From NCBI RefSeq assembly GCF_963674565.1, contig NZ_OY771430.1, positions 1,674,001 through 1,738,000 of the forward strand: a stretch of 64,000 nucleotides of DNA, written 5' to 3'. Each line of letters opens with the position of its first letter. Position 1 is the stretch's first letter. The notes beneath the pieces were generated by a model that was given only the letters and a program-made list of their open reading frames with translations, had not been told where the DNA came from and made no database searches. Source of the DNA: an uncultured Carboxylicivirga sp. Its GTDB lineage: Bacteria > Bacteroidota > Bacteroidia > Bacteroidales > Marinilabiliaceae. Below are positions 1 through 9,103 of this stretch, in pieces. The position numbers and the translations under genes were made by a program.

Positions 1-98
1 ACAACTTAAAAAAACATGTAGATACAAATAAATTAATATCCTTTGATAGGGCTATTGAAGAAACCTCTAACTGGTACAACTGTAATAATTTAATTTAA
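1..98 (+). CDS. C-terminal end of a gene, possibly an NAD-dependent sugar epimerase/dehydratase (partial)
   Basis: An open frame runs from the window edge to a TAA at 96-98, two bases before the next ATG. The last ~31 residues include ISFDRAIEETSNWY, which resembles the usual end of SDR-type nucleotide-sugar epimerases/dehydratases (a helix of the form F-x-x-G/A-I-x-x-T-x-x-W-Y). The tight spacing to the next gene suggests one operon with the polysaccharide cluster. Only the tail is visible, so the family call is an inference from a short motif plus context. Confidence 0.45.
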   Translation, partial: NLKKHVDTNKLISFDRAIEETSNWYNCNNLI

Positions 99-100
99 AA

Positions 101-826
101 ATGAACGAGAACAAAGTTCCGATAGTTATCTTAACTACAATTTCTACAGAAAGTATTGAAGCGATATTGAATAGCCTTGATTTACAAAAATACACTGATA
201 TTTGGTTACTTGAGAAGGATGAGAGTCTATCTAAATGGGCAGCCAAGCATACTTTGAATGTAAGTAATTTAAACACCTTAAATAAACACAAATTCGTTAC
301 TTCGGGTAATAGAATAATAGAATTACCTTCTTCTTTTCTCTATCATTCAAAGCATCTATTTATATACCAAAACTATATATCTAAAGACAATTACCTCTGT
401 GGAGCTATATACAATCTGGGCAAATTAATAAATAAAAAACCCCATTTATTAAATAAGCAATTACTTGAGCTATACTATTTTTTCAAATCATCTGAATTCA
501 TAGCAATCTCCAATGAAAACAATATTTCAAAGAAAAGTAATGCCTGGCAAATAGATTCTGACTTTATTAATACACTCAACCTAAAGCGAAATAGATTATA
601 TAGCTCATTTTTTCAACATCTTAGCCAAAACAAACAACAATTGACTGATAATAACGCAAAGCCAGTTAAACATAGTTTCAAACTATACTCTCTGGGAGAT
701 TATTTAACTCTTATCAAACAGAAATTATATCATCCAATAAATAAATTAAATGAAGCCTTTGCCATTTTTATTGAAATGATACGCTTCCGATTAAAACAAT
801 ACAAAAGGAAAAAAGCTAATAACTAA
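101..826 (+). CDS. Hypothetical protein in polysaccharide locus
   Basis: I do not recognise this 241-residue protein. It starts with a hydrophobic strand (VPIVILTTIST, residues 7-17) that could be the first beta strand of a nucleotide-binding-like fold. It has no signal peptide and no clear membrane segment, and ends in a basic tail (RFRLKQYKRKKANN). It begins two bases after the preceding stop codon and ends ten bases before the Gfo/Idh/MocA gene, so it is probably co-transcribed with sugar-nucleotide enzymes. A role in polysaccharide assembly, for example as a divergent sugar transferase, is guesswork from position only. Base composition is as AT-rich as its neighbours. Confidence 0.6.
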   Translation: MNENKVPIVILTTISTESIEAILNSLDLQKYTDIWLLEKDESLSKWAAKHTLNVSNLNTLNKHKFVTSGNRIIELPSSFLYHSKHLFIYQNYISKDNYLCGAIYNLGKLINKKPHLLNKQLLELYYFFKSSEFIAISNENNISKKSNAWQIDSDFINTLNLKRNRLYSSFFQHLSQNKQQLTDNNAKPVKHSFKLYSLGDYLTLIKQKLYHPINKLNEAFAIFIEMIRFRLKQYKRKKANN

Positions 827-836
827 TCAATTTTTA

Positions 837-1832
837 ATGTCAACTCCTAATCGAATTAAAATAGCCATTGTTGGGTGTGGGGCTATCTTTGAAAACAACC
901 ACTTAAAAGTACTAATTGACTCCAAACTATGGGAAGTTGCATATTTAGTAGATAAAGATGAATTTTTACTTAAAAAATATTCATCTTTATTAGGATGTAA
1001 TTATGGTACTAATATTGATTTAATTCCAAACGAGATTAATGCTTGCCTAGTTGCAACACCAAATTTTTTGCATGTTCCTCAAAGCATTGAATTATTGAAT
1101 CGTGGTTTTCATGTTATTTGTGAAAAACCAGTTGGTCTTAATATCGAAGAGGTCGAAAAACTTCAGGAAGCTGTAAATATAAGTGAGGGTTACTTTTTTA
1201 TTGTACATCAAATGCGGTATTTGGAAACAATCCGTTTTCTCCGAAATGAACTCATTAATATACCAATAAATACGCTTAAACAAATTGATATTTCATATGG
1301 GAATCCCTTTAATTGGTCATCTCAAACCAATTTTTACACTGATTCCCAAAAGGCTGGTGGTGGTGTTTTAATTGATCTGGGTGTACATTTAATTGATTTA
1401 TTAATTTCATTATGGTCCGGTATTAAAATAAATGAATCACATTGTTTTGCAACAGAAGCAGAACCCTTAGTAATGGATACAGCCATTACATGTTATGGTC
1501 ATATAAATGATCATATTCCGGTTTCAATTCGAGCAAGTAGAATCAACCAATTAAACAATAGCTTACGAATAAAAACATCTCAAACTGAGCTTGAATGTTC
1601 ATTGGGAAGTAACCAGGTTCAAGTAAAATCATTATCTAATGGTAAAATAATTTCTCAAAAAACGATAATTACTCCGGAATCAAACCCATTTGAGTTATTC
1701 TGGGAAAGTGTTTATTATTCAATTAATGATTCTTCTCCTTCAATATTTCCATCTTCTGTTCATGACGGCATTACATCTATGAAGCTAATCAGACAAATCA
1801 TGGATAATTTAGAAATTATCATGTGTAAATGA
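837..1832 (+). CDS. Gfo/Idh/MocA family NAD(P)-dependent oxidoreductase
   Basis: Predicted cytoplasmic sugar or sugar-nucleotide dehydrogenase, 331 residues, the normal family length. The N-terminal Rossmann strand carries IAIVGCGA (residues 9-16), and the diagnostic EKPVG sits at 96-100, whose lysine belongs to the active site in this family. GGGVLIDLGVHLID (174-187) supplies the conserved Asp180 and His184. In polysaccharide clusters such enzymes typically oxidise or reduce UDP-sugars (WlbA and similar) or inositol-type substrates; the substrate cannot be read from sequence. It lies in the same tight plus-strand run as wecB and wecC, which favours a sugar-nucleotide substrate. Confidence 0.85.
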   Translation: MSTPNRIKIAIVGCGAIFENNHLKVLIDSKLWEVAYLVDKDEFLLKKYSSLLGCNYGTNIDLIPNEINACLVATPNFLHVPQSIELLNRGFHVICEKPVGLNIEEVEKLQEAVNISEGYFFIVHQMRYLETIRFLRNELINIPINTLKQIDISYGNPFNWSSQTNFYTDSQKAGGGVLIDLGVHLIDLLISLWSGIKINESHCFATEAEPLVMDTAITCYGHINDHIPVSIRASRINQLNNSLRIKTSQTELECSLGSNQVQVKSLSNGKIISQKTIITPESNPFELFWESVYYSINDSSPSIFPSSVHDGITSMKLIRQIMDNLEIIMCK

Positions 1833-1879
1833 TTTCTAAAATCAATTAAAAAACGTACTTGAATTCTATTGGATAATTG

Positions 1880-3202
1880 ATGAACACCATATTTTATATT
1901 GCATATGAATTTCCTCCTCTTAATAACGGAGGAGTACTACGATCAGCAAAATTTGCCAAATACCTACCAGACTTTAACATTAAACCGGTTGTTTTTACTT
2001 TATCACCACACGATTACAAAGCAATTTTTAAAGAATTTCTAGTTGACAATACCCTTTTGGATGAAATACCGGACAGAGCAGAGATTATTTGGGTTCCTTC
2101 ACCTGGTATTAAGAGAAAGCACTCTTTAAGAGCCTTTTTCAGCATTGTGCGCCGCGATACTTCTCATTGGCAACCTAATCTAAAAAAAGCAATTATTGAT
2201 AATATTGAAAAATATAAACCTCAGGCAATTGTTGTAACAGCCCCTCCCTTCAGCTTAGTTTCTTATGCTCGGAAATTATCTAAGGAATTAAATTTACCTT
2301 TGATAATTGATATGAGAGATGCCTGGACTTACTGGAATCTGACACCTTACAGGACTTATTTTCATTATTTATTTACAAAACTTGAAGAAAGAAGATGTTT
2401 TAAACATGCCAGTAAGATTATTGGGACCTCTCAACAAACATTAAAAGATTTCAAAAAGCTACATCCGTCAATACCTTCTGATAAATTTCACCTTATTCCT
2501 AATGGCTTTGATATTGAAATGGATCATTGGCAAACTGAGGATCTGACAAATAGAAAATATAGAATTGGTTATGTAGGGAGCTTCTATTATTCTCCTGAGG
2601 CACGAAGGCAAATGTTTACACATTGGTCGAAAAAGCCCATTAAGCATTGGTTAAATTTTGTTCCTAGAAAAGAGGATTGGCTTTACCGTTCACCATATTA
2701 TTTTTTTAAAACCGTTTCAAAACTAATAAAACACAATCCTTCATACATAGATAAAATAGAGATTTGCTTTGCAGGCCACAAACCCGAATGGTTCGATAGC
2801 ATGGTGACAGAAAACAGATTAGAATCTGTTGTTAAACATTTAGGATTACTAAGTCTTAACGAATCTCTTACATTTCAGAAGCAATGCGATGCCCTATTAT
2901 TGACTTCAGCAAAAGTTGTAGGTGGTAATGATTACAGTATTGCAGGAAAGACATATGAATATATTTCAATAAAAAAGCCAATAGTTTCATTTGTTTGTGA
3001 AGGTGCCCAAAAAGACATATTAATAAAAACCGGAATTGCAATTTTGTGTAATCCTGATGAATTAGAAGAATCAATGAATAAACTAAAAGAACTTATTGAT
3101 GGAAAAATTCATTTGCAACCAGATCAACAATATATCAAAAGTTTTCATCGTCGAAAATTAGCTGAAAATTTTGCAGATATTATCACCACTGATATATCTT
3201 AA
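1880..3202 (+). CDS. Glycosyltransferase, GT-B fold (GT4-like)
   Basis: Putative cytoplasmic sugar transferase of about 440 residues. The start is the ATG at 1880; a TTG three bases upstream is in frame but needless. The N-terminus (IAYEFPPLNNGGVLRSAKF) has the pattern of a GT-B donor/acceptor cleft (FPP..GG..R..K), also seen in the glycosyltransferase at 9104. The C-terminal half has the second Rossmann domain, with an AGKTYEYISIKKPIVSF segment at the place where GT4 enzymes bind the nucleotide. A classical E-x7-E motif is not obvious, so the family assignment is by overall pattern. It probably adds one sugar of the repeat unit. It is followed 28 bp later by wecB. Confidence 0.8.
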   Translation: MNTIFYIAYEFPPLNNGGVLRSAKFAKYLPDFNIKPVVFTLSPHDYKAIFKEFLVDNTLLDEIPDRAEIIWVPSPGIKRKHSLRAFFSIVRRDTSHWQPNLKKAIIDNIEKYKPQAIVVTAPPFSLVSYARKLSKELNLPLIIDMRDAWTYWNLTPYRTYFHYLFTKLEERRCFKHASKIIGTSQQTLKDFKKLHPSIPSDKFHLIPNGFDIEMDHWQTEDLTNRKYRIGYVGSFYYSPEARRQMFTHWSKKPIKHWLNFVPRKEDWLYRSPYYFFKTVSKLIKHNPSYIDKIEICFAGHKPEWFDSMVTENRLESVVKHLGLLSLNESLTFQKQCDALLLTSAKVVGGNDYSIAGKTYEYISIKKPIVSFVCEGAQKDILIKTGIAILCNPDELEESMNKLKELIDGKIHLQPDQQYIKSFHRRKLAENFADIITTDIS

Positions 3203-3230
3203 AACAAACCAATAGTATACTAAAAATAAT

Positions 3231-4385
3231 ATGCCTAATAGAAAAAAAATATTGCTTGTTTTTGGAACCAGACCGGAAGCAATAAAAATGGCACCTTTGG
3301 TTAAGGCTCTTATGAGTGAAGAAACTTTACTCTCCAAAGTATGTGTTACAGCTCAACACAGGGAAATGCTCGATCAGGTACTTCAACTTTTTGATATCCA
3401 CCCTGATTATGATTTAAACCTGATGAAACCTGGTCAGGATTTATCAGATATTACCTCCCGGGTTTTATTAGAATTAAGACCCGTATTAGAAGATTTTCAA
3501 CCTGATTGCGTACTAGTTCATGGAGATACCAGTACAAGCACAGCAGCTGCTTTGGCAGCATTCTACAAACAAATACCTGTTGGACATGTTGAGGCCGGGC
3601 TACGTACCAACAATATCTACTCGCCCTGGCCCGAAGAAATGAACCGACAGTTAACGGGTCGTTTGGCCACCTATCATTTTGCTCCCACACTCTGGTCAAA
3701 AGAAAACTTAATTAAAGAAAATATCCCGAAAGAGTTTATCTCTGTTACGGGAAATACAGTAATTGATTCTTTACATTTGACTCTTACCAAGATAGATCAA
3801 GAAAAGGAGATTAAAACTCAAACAATTGGTCAACTCAATAATTATATACCCGATTTAGAGAATATCCTTACTTCCAGAAAACTAATATTGGTTACAGGAC
3901 ATCGCCGTGAAAATTTTGGAGACGGTTTTGTTCAAATATGTGAAGCAATTAAAGAAATTGCAATAAGGCAATCAGATTCATTGATTATCTATCCGGTACA
4001 TTTAAATCCTAATGTTCAAAAACCGGTCAATCAGATATTAGGTAACAATGATAACGTATACTTAATTCCTCCGTTAGAATATTTACCTTTTGTATTCTTG
4101 ATGAGCAGATGCCATTTTGTACTTACAGATAGTGGAGGTATCCAGGAAGAAGCTCCAGGATTAGGAAAACCTGTTCTGGTAATGCGTGATACAACGGAAC
4201 GTCCTGAAGCAGTTGAAGCTGGTACAGTTAAGTTGGTGGGTACAAATAAAGAGATGATAATTAAAGAATCTTTAGAGCTATTAAATAACCCTGATATTTA
4301 CAATCAAATGTCCTTAGCCCATAATCCATATGGAGATGGTAAAGCCAGTTATAGTATTATCAAATACTTAAAAGAAAATCTATAA
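3231..4385 (+). CDS. wecB: UDP-N-acetylglucosamine 2-epimerase (non-hydrolysing)
   Basis: Interconverts UDP-GlcNAc and UDP-ManNAc in the cytoplasm. The 384-residue length is typical. Diagnostic motifs are GTRPEAIKMAP (12-22), VHGDTSTS (96-103), the EAGLRT loop (121-126), PEEMNRQ (134-140), GHRRENFG (223-230) and, near the C-terminus, TDSGGIQEEAPGLGKPVL, where the uracil/ribose part of the substrate binds. The next gene is wecC, the dehydrogenase that uses its product, so the pair makes UDP-ManNAcA for the exopolysaccharide or for an enterobacterial-common-antigen-like unit. Identification is secure. Confidence 0.96.
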   Translation: MPNRKKILLVFGTRPEAIKMAPLVKALMSEETLLSKVCVTAQHREMLDQVLQLFDIHPDYDLNLMKPGQDLSDITSRVLLELRPVLEDFQPDCVLVHGDTSTSTAAALAAFYKQIPVGHVEAGLRTNNIYSPWPEEMNRQLTGRLATYHFAPTLWSKENLIKENIPKEFISVTGNTVIDSLHLTLTKIDQEKEIKTQTIGQLNNYIPDLENILTSRKLILVTGHRRENFGDGFVQICEAIKEIAIRQSDSLIIYPVHLNPNVQKPVNQILGNNDNVYLIPPLEYLPFVFLMSRCHFVLTDSGGIQEEAPGLGKPVLVMRDTTERPEAVEAGTVKLVGTNKEMIIKESLELLNNPDIYNQMSLAHNPYGDGKASYSIIKYLKENL

Positions 4386-4428
4386 TTATCTACTTTTTTG
4401 GCAATATGCCAATCTGTAATATTAAAGT

Positions 4429-5637
4429 ATGAAAACACCCAAAGTAACTATCATAGGAATGGGCTACATAGGCCTTCCAACAGCAGCATTAATTGCTAAT
4501 AATCAAATTGAAACTAATGGTTTTGATATTAACGCCAAGGTGGTAGAAACCATTAATAAGGGAGAAATACACATTATTGAACCGGGCCTTAAAGAGATGG
4601 TTAGTAATGGTGTAAAATCAGGATATTTAAAAGCCAGTAACCAACTACAAGAAGGCAATGTTTACCTAATTGTAGTTCCAACTCCCTTTAAAGGAAATAA
4701 TGAGCCAGACATCTCTTTTGTTGAGACAGCAACCAGAGGGGTGATATCATATTTGAAAGAAGATGATTTATTTATTATCGAGTCAACCTCACCTGTGTTA
4801 ACTACAGAAAAAATGGCAGAAATCATTTATGCTGAAAGACCTGAATTAAAAGACAAAATTAATATCGCATATTGTCCTGAACGTGTATTACCAGGTAAAG
4901 CATTGGAAGAATTAGTGAGCAACGACCGTGTAATAGGTGGCATTAACCAGGGTTCTACACAAAAGGCCATTAATTTTTATCGCTTGTTTGTAAAAGGACA
5001 ACTACATCCAACCAATGCTCGCACTGCTGAGATGTGTAAATTGGTAGAAAATTCCTCAAGGGATGTTCAAATTGCTTTCGCAAATGAGTTATCCATTATT
5101 TGTGATAAAGCAAATATCAATGTATGGGAACTAATAGAATTGGCAAATAAACATCCTCGTGTAAATATTCTTCAACCAGGTTGTGGTGTTGGAGGGCATT
5201 GCATTGCTGTTGATCCATGGTTTATTGTTTCAGATTACCCTCAAGAAGCCCATGTTATCCGACAAGCACGTGAAATAAATGATTACAAAGCAGAATGGTG
5301 TGTGGAAAAGACGTTAAAAACTGCATTGGATTTTGAGGTACAACATGGAAGAAAACCTACCATCGCATGTATGGGATTAGCTTTCAAACCAGACATTGAT
5401 GATTTAAGAGAGTCTCCTGCAAAATATATAACATCAAAAATAATCGCAGAATCACGTGGAACTGTTTTAGTTGTAGAACCTAACATTAGTGAGCATCTGA
5501 GCTTTAGTCTAACAGACTCTGATAGTGCTTACAAAATGGCAGATATCATTGTTTGGTTGGTAAAACATTCCTCTTTTTCTAAAATAACAAAAGATAGAAC
5601 AAAGATTGAATTGGATTTTTGCGGTAATCGAAAATAA
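4429..5637 (+). CDS. wecC: UDP-N-acetyl-D-mannosamine dehydrogenase
   Basis: NAD-dependent four-electron oxidation of UDP-ManNAc to UDP-ManNAcA. The protein has 402 residues: a Rossmann domain with GMGYIGLP (10-17), a central UDP-glucose/GDP-mannose dehydrogenase domain with EMCKLVEN (201-208), and the active-site cysteine in GGHCIAVDPW (Cys258). The C-terminal domain has GLAFKPDIDDLRESP, characteristic of the family. It follows wecB by 43 bp. The alternative (UDP-GlcNAc dehydrogenase, WbpA-like) is less likely because of the direct pairing with wecB. Confidence 0.93.
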   Translation: MKTPKVTIIGMGYIGLPTAALIANNQIETNGFDINAKVVETINKGEIHIIEPGLKEMVSNGVKSGYLKASNQLQEGNVYLIVVPTPFKGNNEPDISFVETATRGVISYLKEDDLFIIESTSPVLTTEKMAEIIYAERPELKDKINIAYCPERVLPGKALEELVSNDRVIGGINQGSTQKAINFYRLFVKGQLHPTNARTAEMCKLVENSSRDVQIAFANELSIICDKANINVWELIELANKHPRVNILQPGCGVGGHCIAVDPWFIVSDYPQEAHVIRQAREINDYKAEWCVEKTLKTALDFEVQHGRKPTIACMGLAFKPDIDDLRESPAKYITSKIIAESRGTVLVVEPNISEHLSFSLTDSDSAYKMADIIVWLVKHSSFSKITKDRTKIELDFCGNRK

Positions 5638-5742
5638 AATTTTAAGAAAATTAAACATAGTATTATCATTATATGTTTTTTTTGAAATTTTCCACGAATA
5701 AATCTAATTATCAATTATAACGACCTTACCGTTGAATAATTT

Positions 5743-7071
5743 ATGCAAGTACTTTTCCTTACCACCAACAATCTGGCCACCAATCCGCGATTATATAAGG
5801 AGCTTTGCTATGCCCTAGAGTTAGGACACCGATGCACACTCATTCAATTTAAACTGGGGAATTGGAGTGACGAAAAAAGTGAAGAATTAGGAAATAGCGT
5901 TTCGGAATTAGGTTCTAGGATTATTAACATAGATACCACTCCGAAAAAAAAGTTATATTGGCTTAAATGGGGACTTCTTGAAAAGTTTGCACAGAATCTT
6001 TATCCAATTCTTAATAATCACACGAAAATAAATGCCATGGCCAATAGTCGCAGGGCTTTTCAGTTACTATACAATGCATTAAAACTGAATGAAAAACCAA
6101 TTTTAATATGTGCCCATAATCTGGCAACTTTATATCCTGCCTGGAAATTGAGTCAAAAATGGAATATCCCATTTGTATTTGATGTAGAAGACTATCATCC
6201 TGGTGAATTTATACGCTTTGATACTCACAACGAAAAACAACGGCGGGAATTCTTAATGAAGAAGCTTTTACCCCAAGCCTCCGCCCTCACTTCTGCAAGC
6301 CCTTTAATTAGAGAGTATACCTTAAAACTAATTGGAGGTCATCCTAATCATAAGGTAATTCTCAACAGTTTTCCCTCTTCGGAATTCATAACCCCTAAAA
6401 GCTATGACCTAATGCCTAATACCTCAAACGCTCTGCGTTTGGTCTGGTTTAGCCAAAAAATATCCTTCGGCCGTGGTCTAGAACAATTATTAGAAGCTCT
6501 AACTCTATTATTTAAATCTAGTGACCTATTGACCTATCAACCTATCAACCTGACATTGATTGGAGACCTGGATCCCAACTTTAACCAGCAAATCATTCAA
6601 CCCTTCCTACAATCCCTAAAATCTAATGATCTATCCCCCGATAGCTATCGGGGCTATCAACCTATCAACCTAAGGCTCATTGAGCCTTTGTCTCAACCCG
6701 ATCTCCATGCCGAACTCGCCAACCACGATATCGGTCTTGCCCTTGAATTCAACACCACTGATCTAAACAGGAAACTCTGCCTGACCAATAAAATCATAGC
6801 CTATGCTCAGGCTGGCCTCTTTATATTGGCGACTGACACCCCAGCCCAAAAGCAATTTATGGACACAGATACGAACAGAGGATGTATTTCCGGTCAAACT
6901 GTGATTGAACTTAAAAACTCTCTTTTAAATCTAATGAGTATCGCTGAATCAATAAGAGGGAAACGTCAGGAACGATTCGAAAAAGGAAAAGAGCTGGCAT
7001 GGGAGCAAGAAAGAACCAAATTAATAACCATTTGGATGGCAACACCTACATCTATTGAAAATCAAAATTAA
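5743..7071 (+). CDS. Glycosyltransferase, GT4-like, with two in-frame repeat insertions
   Basis: Predicted cytoplasmic glycosyltransferase, 442 residues. The N-terminal Rossmann domain starts MQVLFLTTNNLATNPRL; a second domain starts near LRLVWFSQKISFGRGLEQLL. Two stretches look foreign to the fold: residues ~261-270 and ~294-310, each encoding YQPIN from the repeated CCTATCAACCTATCAACC word. The second also contains an 18-bp palindrome (6636-6653). Each lies just before a beta strand (LTLIGD and LRLIE), so they appear as loop extensions tolerated by the fold. The frame stays open to a normal C-terminus. Same-strand neighbours are wecC and the polymerase. Confidence 0.8.
   Translation: MQVLFLTTNNLATNPRLYKELCYALELGHRCTLIQFKLGNWSDEKSEELGNSVSELGSRIINIDTTPKKKLYWLKWGLLEKFAQNLYPILNNHTKINAMANSRRAFQLLYNALKLNEKPILICAHNLATLYPAWKLSQKWNIPFVFDVEDYHPGEFIRFDTHNEKQRREFLMKKLLPQASALTSASPLIREYTLKLIGGHPNHKVILNSFPSSEFITPKSYDLMPNTSNALRLVWFSQKISFGRGLEQLLEALTLLFKSSDLLTYQPINLTLIGDLDPNFNQQIIQPFLQSLKSNDLSPDSYRGYQPINLRLIEPLSQPDLHAELANHDIGLALEFNTTDLNRKLCLTNKIIAYAQAGLFILATDTPAQKQFMDTDTNRGCISGQTVIELKNSLLNLMSIAESIRGKRQERFEKGKELAWEQERTKLITIWMATPTSIENQN
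6523..6551 (+). repeat. Intragenic low-complexity repeat, copy 1 in the 5743 glycosyltransferase
   Basis: GACCTATTGACCTATCAACC followed by another CTATCAACC. The same words make up the spacers at 8521-8668 and 9035-9103. It is in frame and encodes the loop DLLTYQPIN. Confidence 0.75.
6631..6671 (+). repeat. Intragenic repeat with 18-bp palindrome, copy 2 in the 5743 glycosyltransferase
   Basis: The perfect palindrome CCCCGATAGCTATCGGGG (6636-6653) is followed directly by CTATCAACCTATCAACCT (6654-6671), which repeats the word at 6534-6551. The unit is in frame and encodes SPDSYRGYQPIN. Related palindromic cores occur at 11336-11355 and, degenerate, near 12350 and 14574. Confidence 0.8.
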
Positions 7072-7185
7072 TTATTACTCCACTCTCCGACCTTTGCTAT
7101 AAATACTTTATGTACTTTGCGGTATAAAAAAAAGAAAATCGACCTACTTTAATTCGTGGACATATTATTCGCCTAATCATTAGTA

Positions 7186-8520
7186 ATGACCATTAAAACC
7201 AACATAACACTTTCAGCCTTTTTAGCATTAATACTCTTGGTTAATGGGGCTTATTTATGGACAGCCATTGGACTTGGATTCTCTCTTTTCTATACCTTCA
7301 AAGTAATTGAAGGAATGGGGCAACGTATCCCCATAGTGGATTTAATGACCGCCATGGCTGCCCTGCAATGGATTGTTGGCCCGGCCATTGACTATTATAA
7401 TGAGGCCTATCACTATAAATATCATATGTATGTTGAGGAAATGGTATATATGTCCTTTGTGGTACCGGCAATTATCGTCTTTCGCATAGGTACCTTAATG
7501 TTTAAAGATCACTCCAGCCTCGAAGATATAGGAAATAGAGTCAGCATATTACTGGGTGATTATCCAAAGTTACCCTATTACTTTATAGTTATCGGATTAT
7601 TAATACCTTATTTTTCAGGATTTCTACCAGCATCCTTAAGTTTTGTCTTTTTCCTCTTAGCCAATATTAAATACATCGGTGTTATTTACCTTCTATTTTC
7701 AGGCAAGCCCAATCGCTGGCCCATCTTTTGGGCTACCATGGCCTTTACGGCAGTGGTTTCCATAGCTGCCGGTATGTTTCACGATTTACTTCTTTGGGCC
7801 ATGTTATCATTTACTTTTGTGGCCAGAGAGCTTAAGCTTACTTTTATCAACAAACTGGGAGTAGCTGTCTTAGGGATCTTTTTTGCAGTGACCATTCAAT
7901 CCGTAAAAGCGCAATACCGCGAAATGGTATGGAAGCAGGGCTATAGCGGTAATAAAGTAGCTTTATTTCTTGGATTGGCTACCAGTCAGTGGAGTGATGG
8001 CAGCATACTGACACCATCCACAGAAGAAGATATGAATGTTCGTCTTAACCAGGGCTGGATTATCTCCGCAGTAATGAAAAATACCAACGAGAAAGAATCC
8101 TTTGCCGGCGGTGCCACTATATGGGAAGGTATTGAATCCAGTTTATTACCCCGCTTTCTGGCTCCCAATAAGAAAAAAGCTGGCGGCCGGGAACATTTTC
8201 GTGAATTTACCGGCCTTGAGATTGATGATAATACGTCCATGGGTATTAGTATTGTAGGAGAAGGCTATGCCAATTATGGCTATTGGGGAGGTATCTTCTT
8301 TATGTTTTTTTGGGGTGTATTTATCTCTTGGTTCTGGAAAAAACTGGAGGATTGGAGATCCTTTTATCCGACTTTACTGATCTGGAGTCCTATTTTATTT
8401 CTCCAGGTGGTTAAAGCGGAAACCGAATTTGCTGTTGTATTGAATCACCTGATCAAAGCCAGTGTATTAGTATTTGGTTTATTGTGGTTTATTAAACGGC
8501 AGTGGGGGATTAGAATATAA
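7186..8520 (+). CDS. Multi-pass membrane protein, probable repeat-unit polymerase (Wzy-like)
   Basis: 444 residues with about ten to twelve hydrophobic segments, starting with ITLSAFLALILLVNGAYLW, and a soluble loop between roughly residues 245 and 345 (WKQGYSGNK to MGISIVGEG) that would face the periplasm. This arrangement, together with the location between glycosyltransferases, fits an O-antigen/exopolysaccharide polymerase; such proteins share little sequence, so the call rests on topology and context. No charged inner-helix pattern of a Wzx flippase (12-14 even helices) is seen. It could also be an O-antigen-ligase-type protein. Confidence 0.65.
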   Translation: MTIKTNITLSAFLALILLVNGAYLWTAIGLGFSLFYTFKVIEGMGQRIPIVDLMTAMAALQWIVGPAIDYYNEAYHYKYHMYVEEMVYMSFVVPAIIVFRIGTLMFKDHSSLEDIGNRVSILLGDYPKLPYYFIVIGLLIPYFSGFLPASLSFVFFLLANIKYIGVIYLLFSGKPNRWPIFWATMAFTAVVSIAAGMFHDLLLWAMLSFTFVARELKLTFINKLGVAVLGIFFAVTIQSVKAQYREMVWKQGYSGNKVALFLGLATSQWSDGSILTPSTEEDMNVRLNQGWIISAVMKNTNEKESFAGGATIWEGIESSLLPRFLAPNKKKAGGREHFREFTGLEIDDNTSMGISIVGEGYANYGYWGGIFFMFFWGVFISWFWKKLEDWRSFYPTLLIWSPILFLQVVKAETEFAVVLNHLIKASVLVFGLLWFIKRQWGIRI

Positions 8521-8668
8521 GTAGGTTATTAGATCAATAGATCTTTAGGTCTTTAGAGCATTAGAAGAAAAGAAGTACTATTATAGCCAATCAATCTTTC
8601 GATCTATCGACCTACTTACCTATTGATCTACTGACCTACTAGTCTATCGACCAATCAACCTCATTACA
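8521..8668. repeat. Low-complexity repeat spacer left of the four-helix-bundle gene
   Basis: The 148-bp spacer is built from degenerate 10-12 bp words such as GATCTATCGACCTAC and CTATTGATCTACTGACC. Its left end TAGGTTATTAG (8522-8532) is the exact reverse complement of CTAATAACCTA at 9080-9090 on the other side of the gene, so the gene sits between inverted repeats. Confidence 0.75.
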
Positions 8669-9034
8669 ATGAAAGAAGAACAATATTCATTTAAAAAATT
8701 GATTGTTTGGCAAAAGAGCATGGCTTTCACTGAAGCTTGCTTAACAATAACAGAATCAATTAATGGACATTACCGTCTATGTGAGCAATTAGAAGCCGCT
8801 GCAGCTAGTGTTCCTCAGAACATTGCTGAGGGAAATGGGCGTATCTCAACTAAAGAATATATTCATTTCTTATATATTGCAAGAGGTTCTTTATTTGAAG
8901 CAATAACAATACTTAATATCATAGAACGTAAGGAAATCATTTCTGGAACAACACTTAATGAATTGGAGGATCTTGGACTTGAAATCACTAAAATGCTTAA
9001 TAGCCTAATTTCAAAACAACGTACTTTTCTATAG
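8669..9034 (+). CDS. Four-helix-bundle protein (23S rRNA insertion / Avd-like family)
   Basis: 121 residues, matching the small four-helix-bundle family (TIGR02436 type) first found as ORFs in intervening sequences of 23S rRNA and related to the Avd accessory protein of diversity-generating retroelements. Signature features are FKKLIVWQKSMAF (8-20), VPQNIAEGNGR (48-58) and ARGSLFEA (71-78). The predicted helices carry a basic face, which in the family binds nucleic acid. No reverse transcriptase or template repeat is nearby, so no retroelement role is supported. It interrupts the glycosyltransferase operon and is flanked by low-complexity repeats with perfect 11-bp inverted ends. Function here is unknown. 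Confidence 0.85.
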   Translation: MKEEQYSFKKLIVWQKSMAFTEACLTITESINGHYRLCEQLEAAAASVPQNIAEGNGRISTKEYIHFLYIARGSLFEAITILNIIERKEIISGTTLNELEDLGLEITKMLNSLISKQRTFL

Positions 9035-9103
9035 CACATTTATTGACCTATTAACCCATTGAACTATTGATATATCAACCTAATAACCTAACGATCTTTC
9101 ATC
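9035..9103. repeat. Low-complexity repeat spacer right of the four-helix-bundle gene
   Basis: 69 bp of the same word family (ATTGACCTATTAACCC, ATATATCAACCTAATAACC). It contains the 11-bp inverted partner (9080-9090) of the left spacer and leads straight into the next glycosyltransferase start. Confidence 0.7.
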
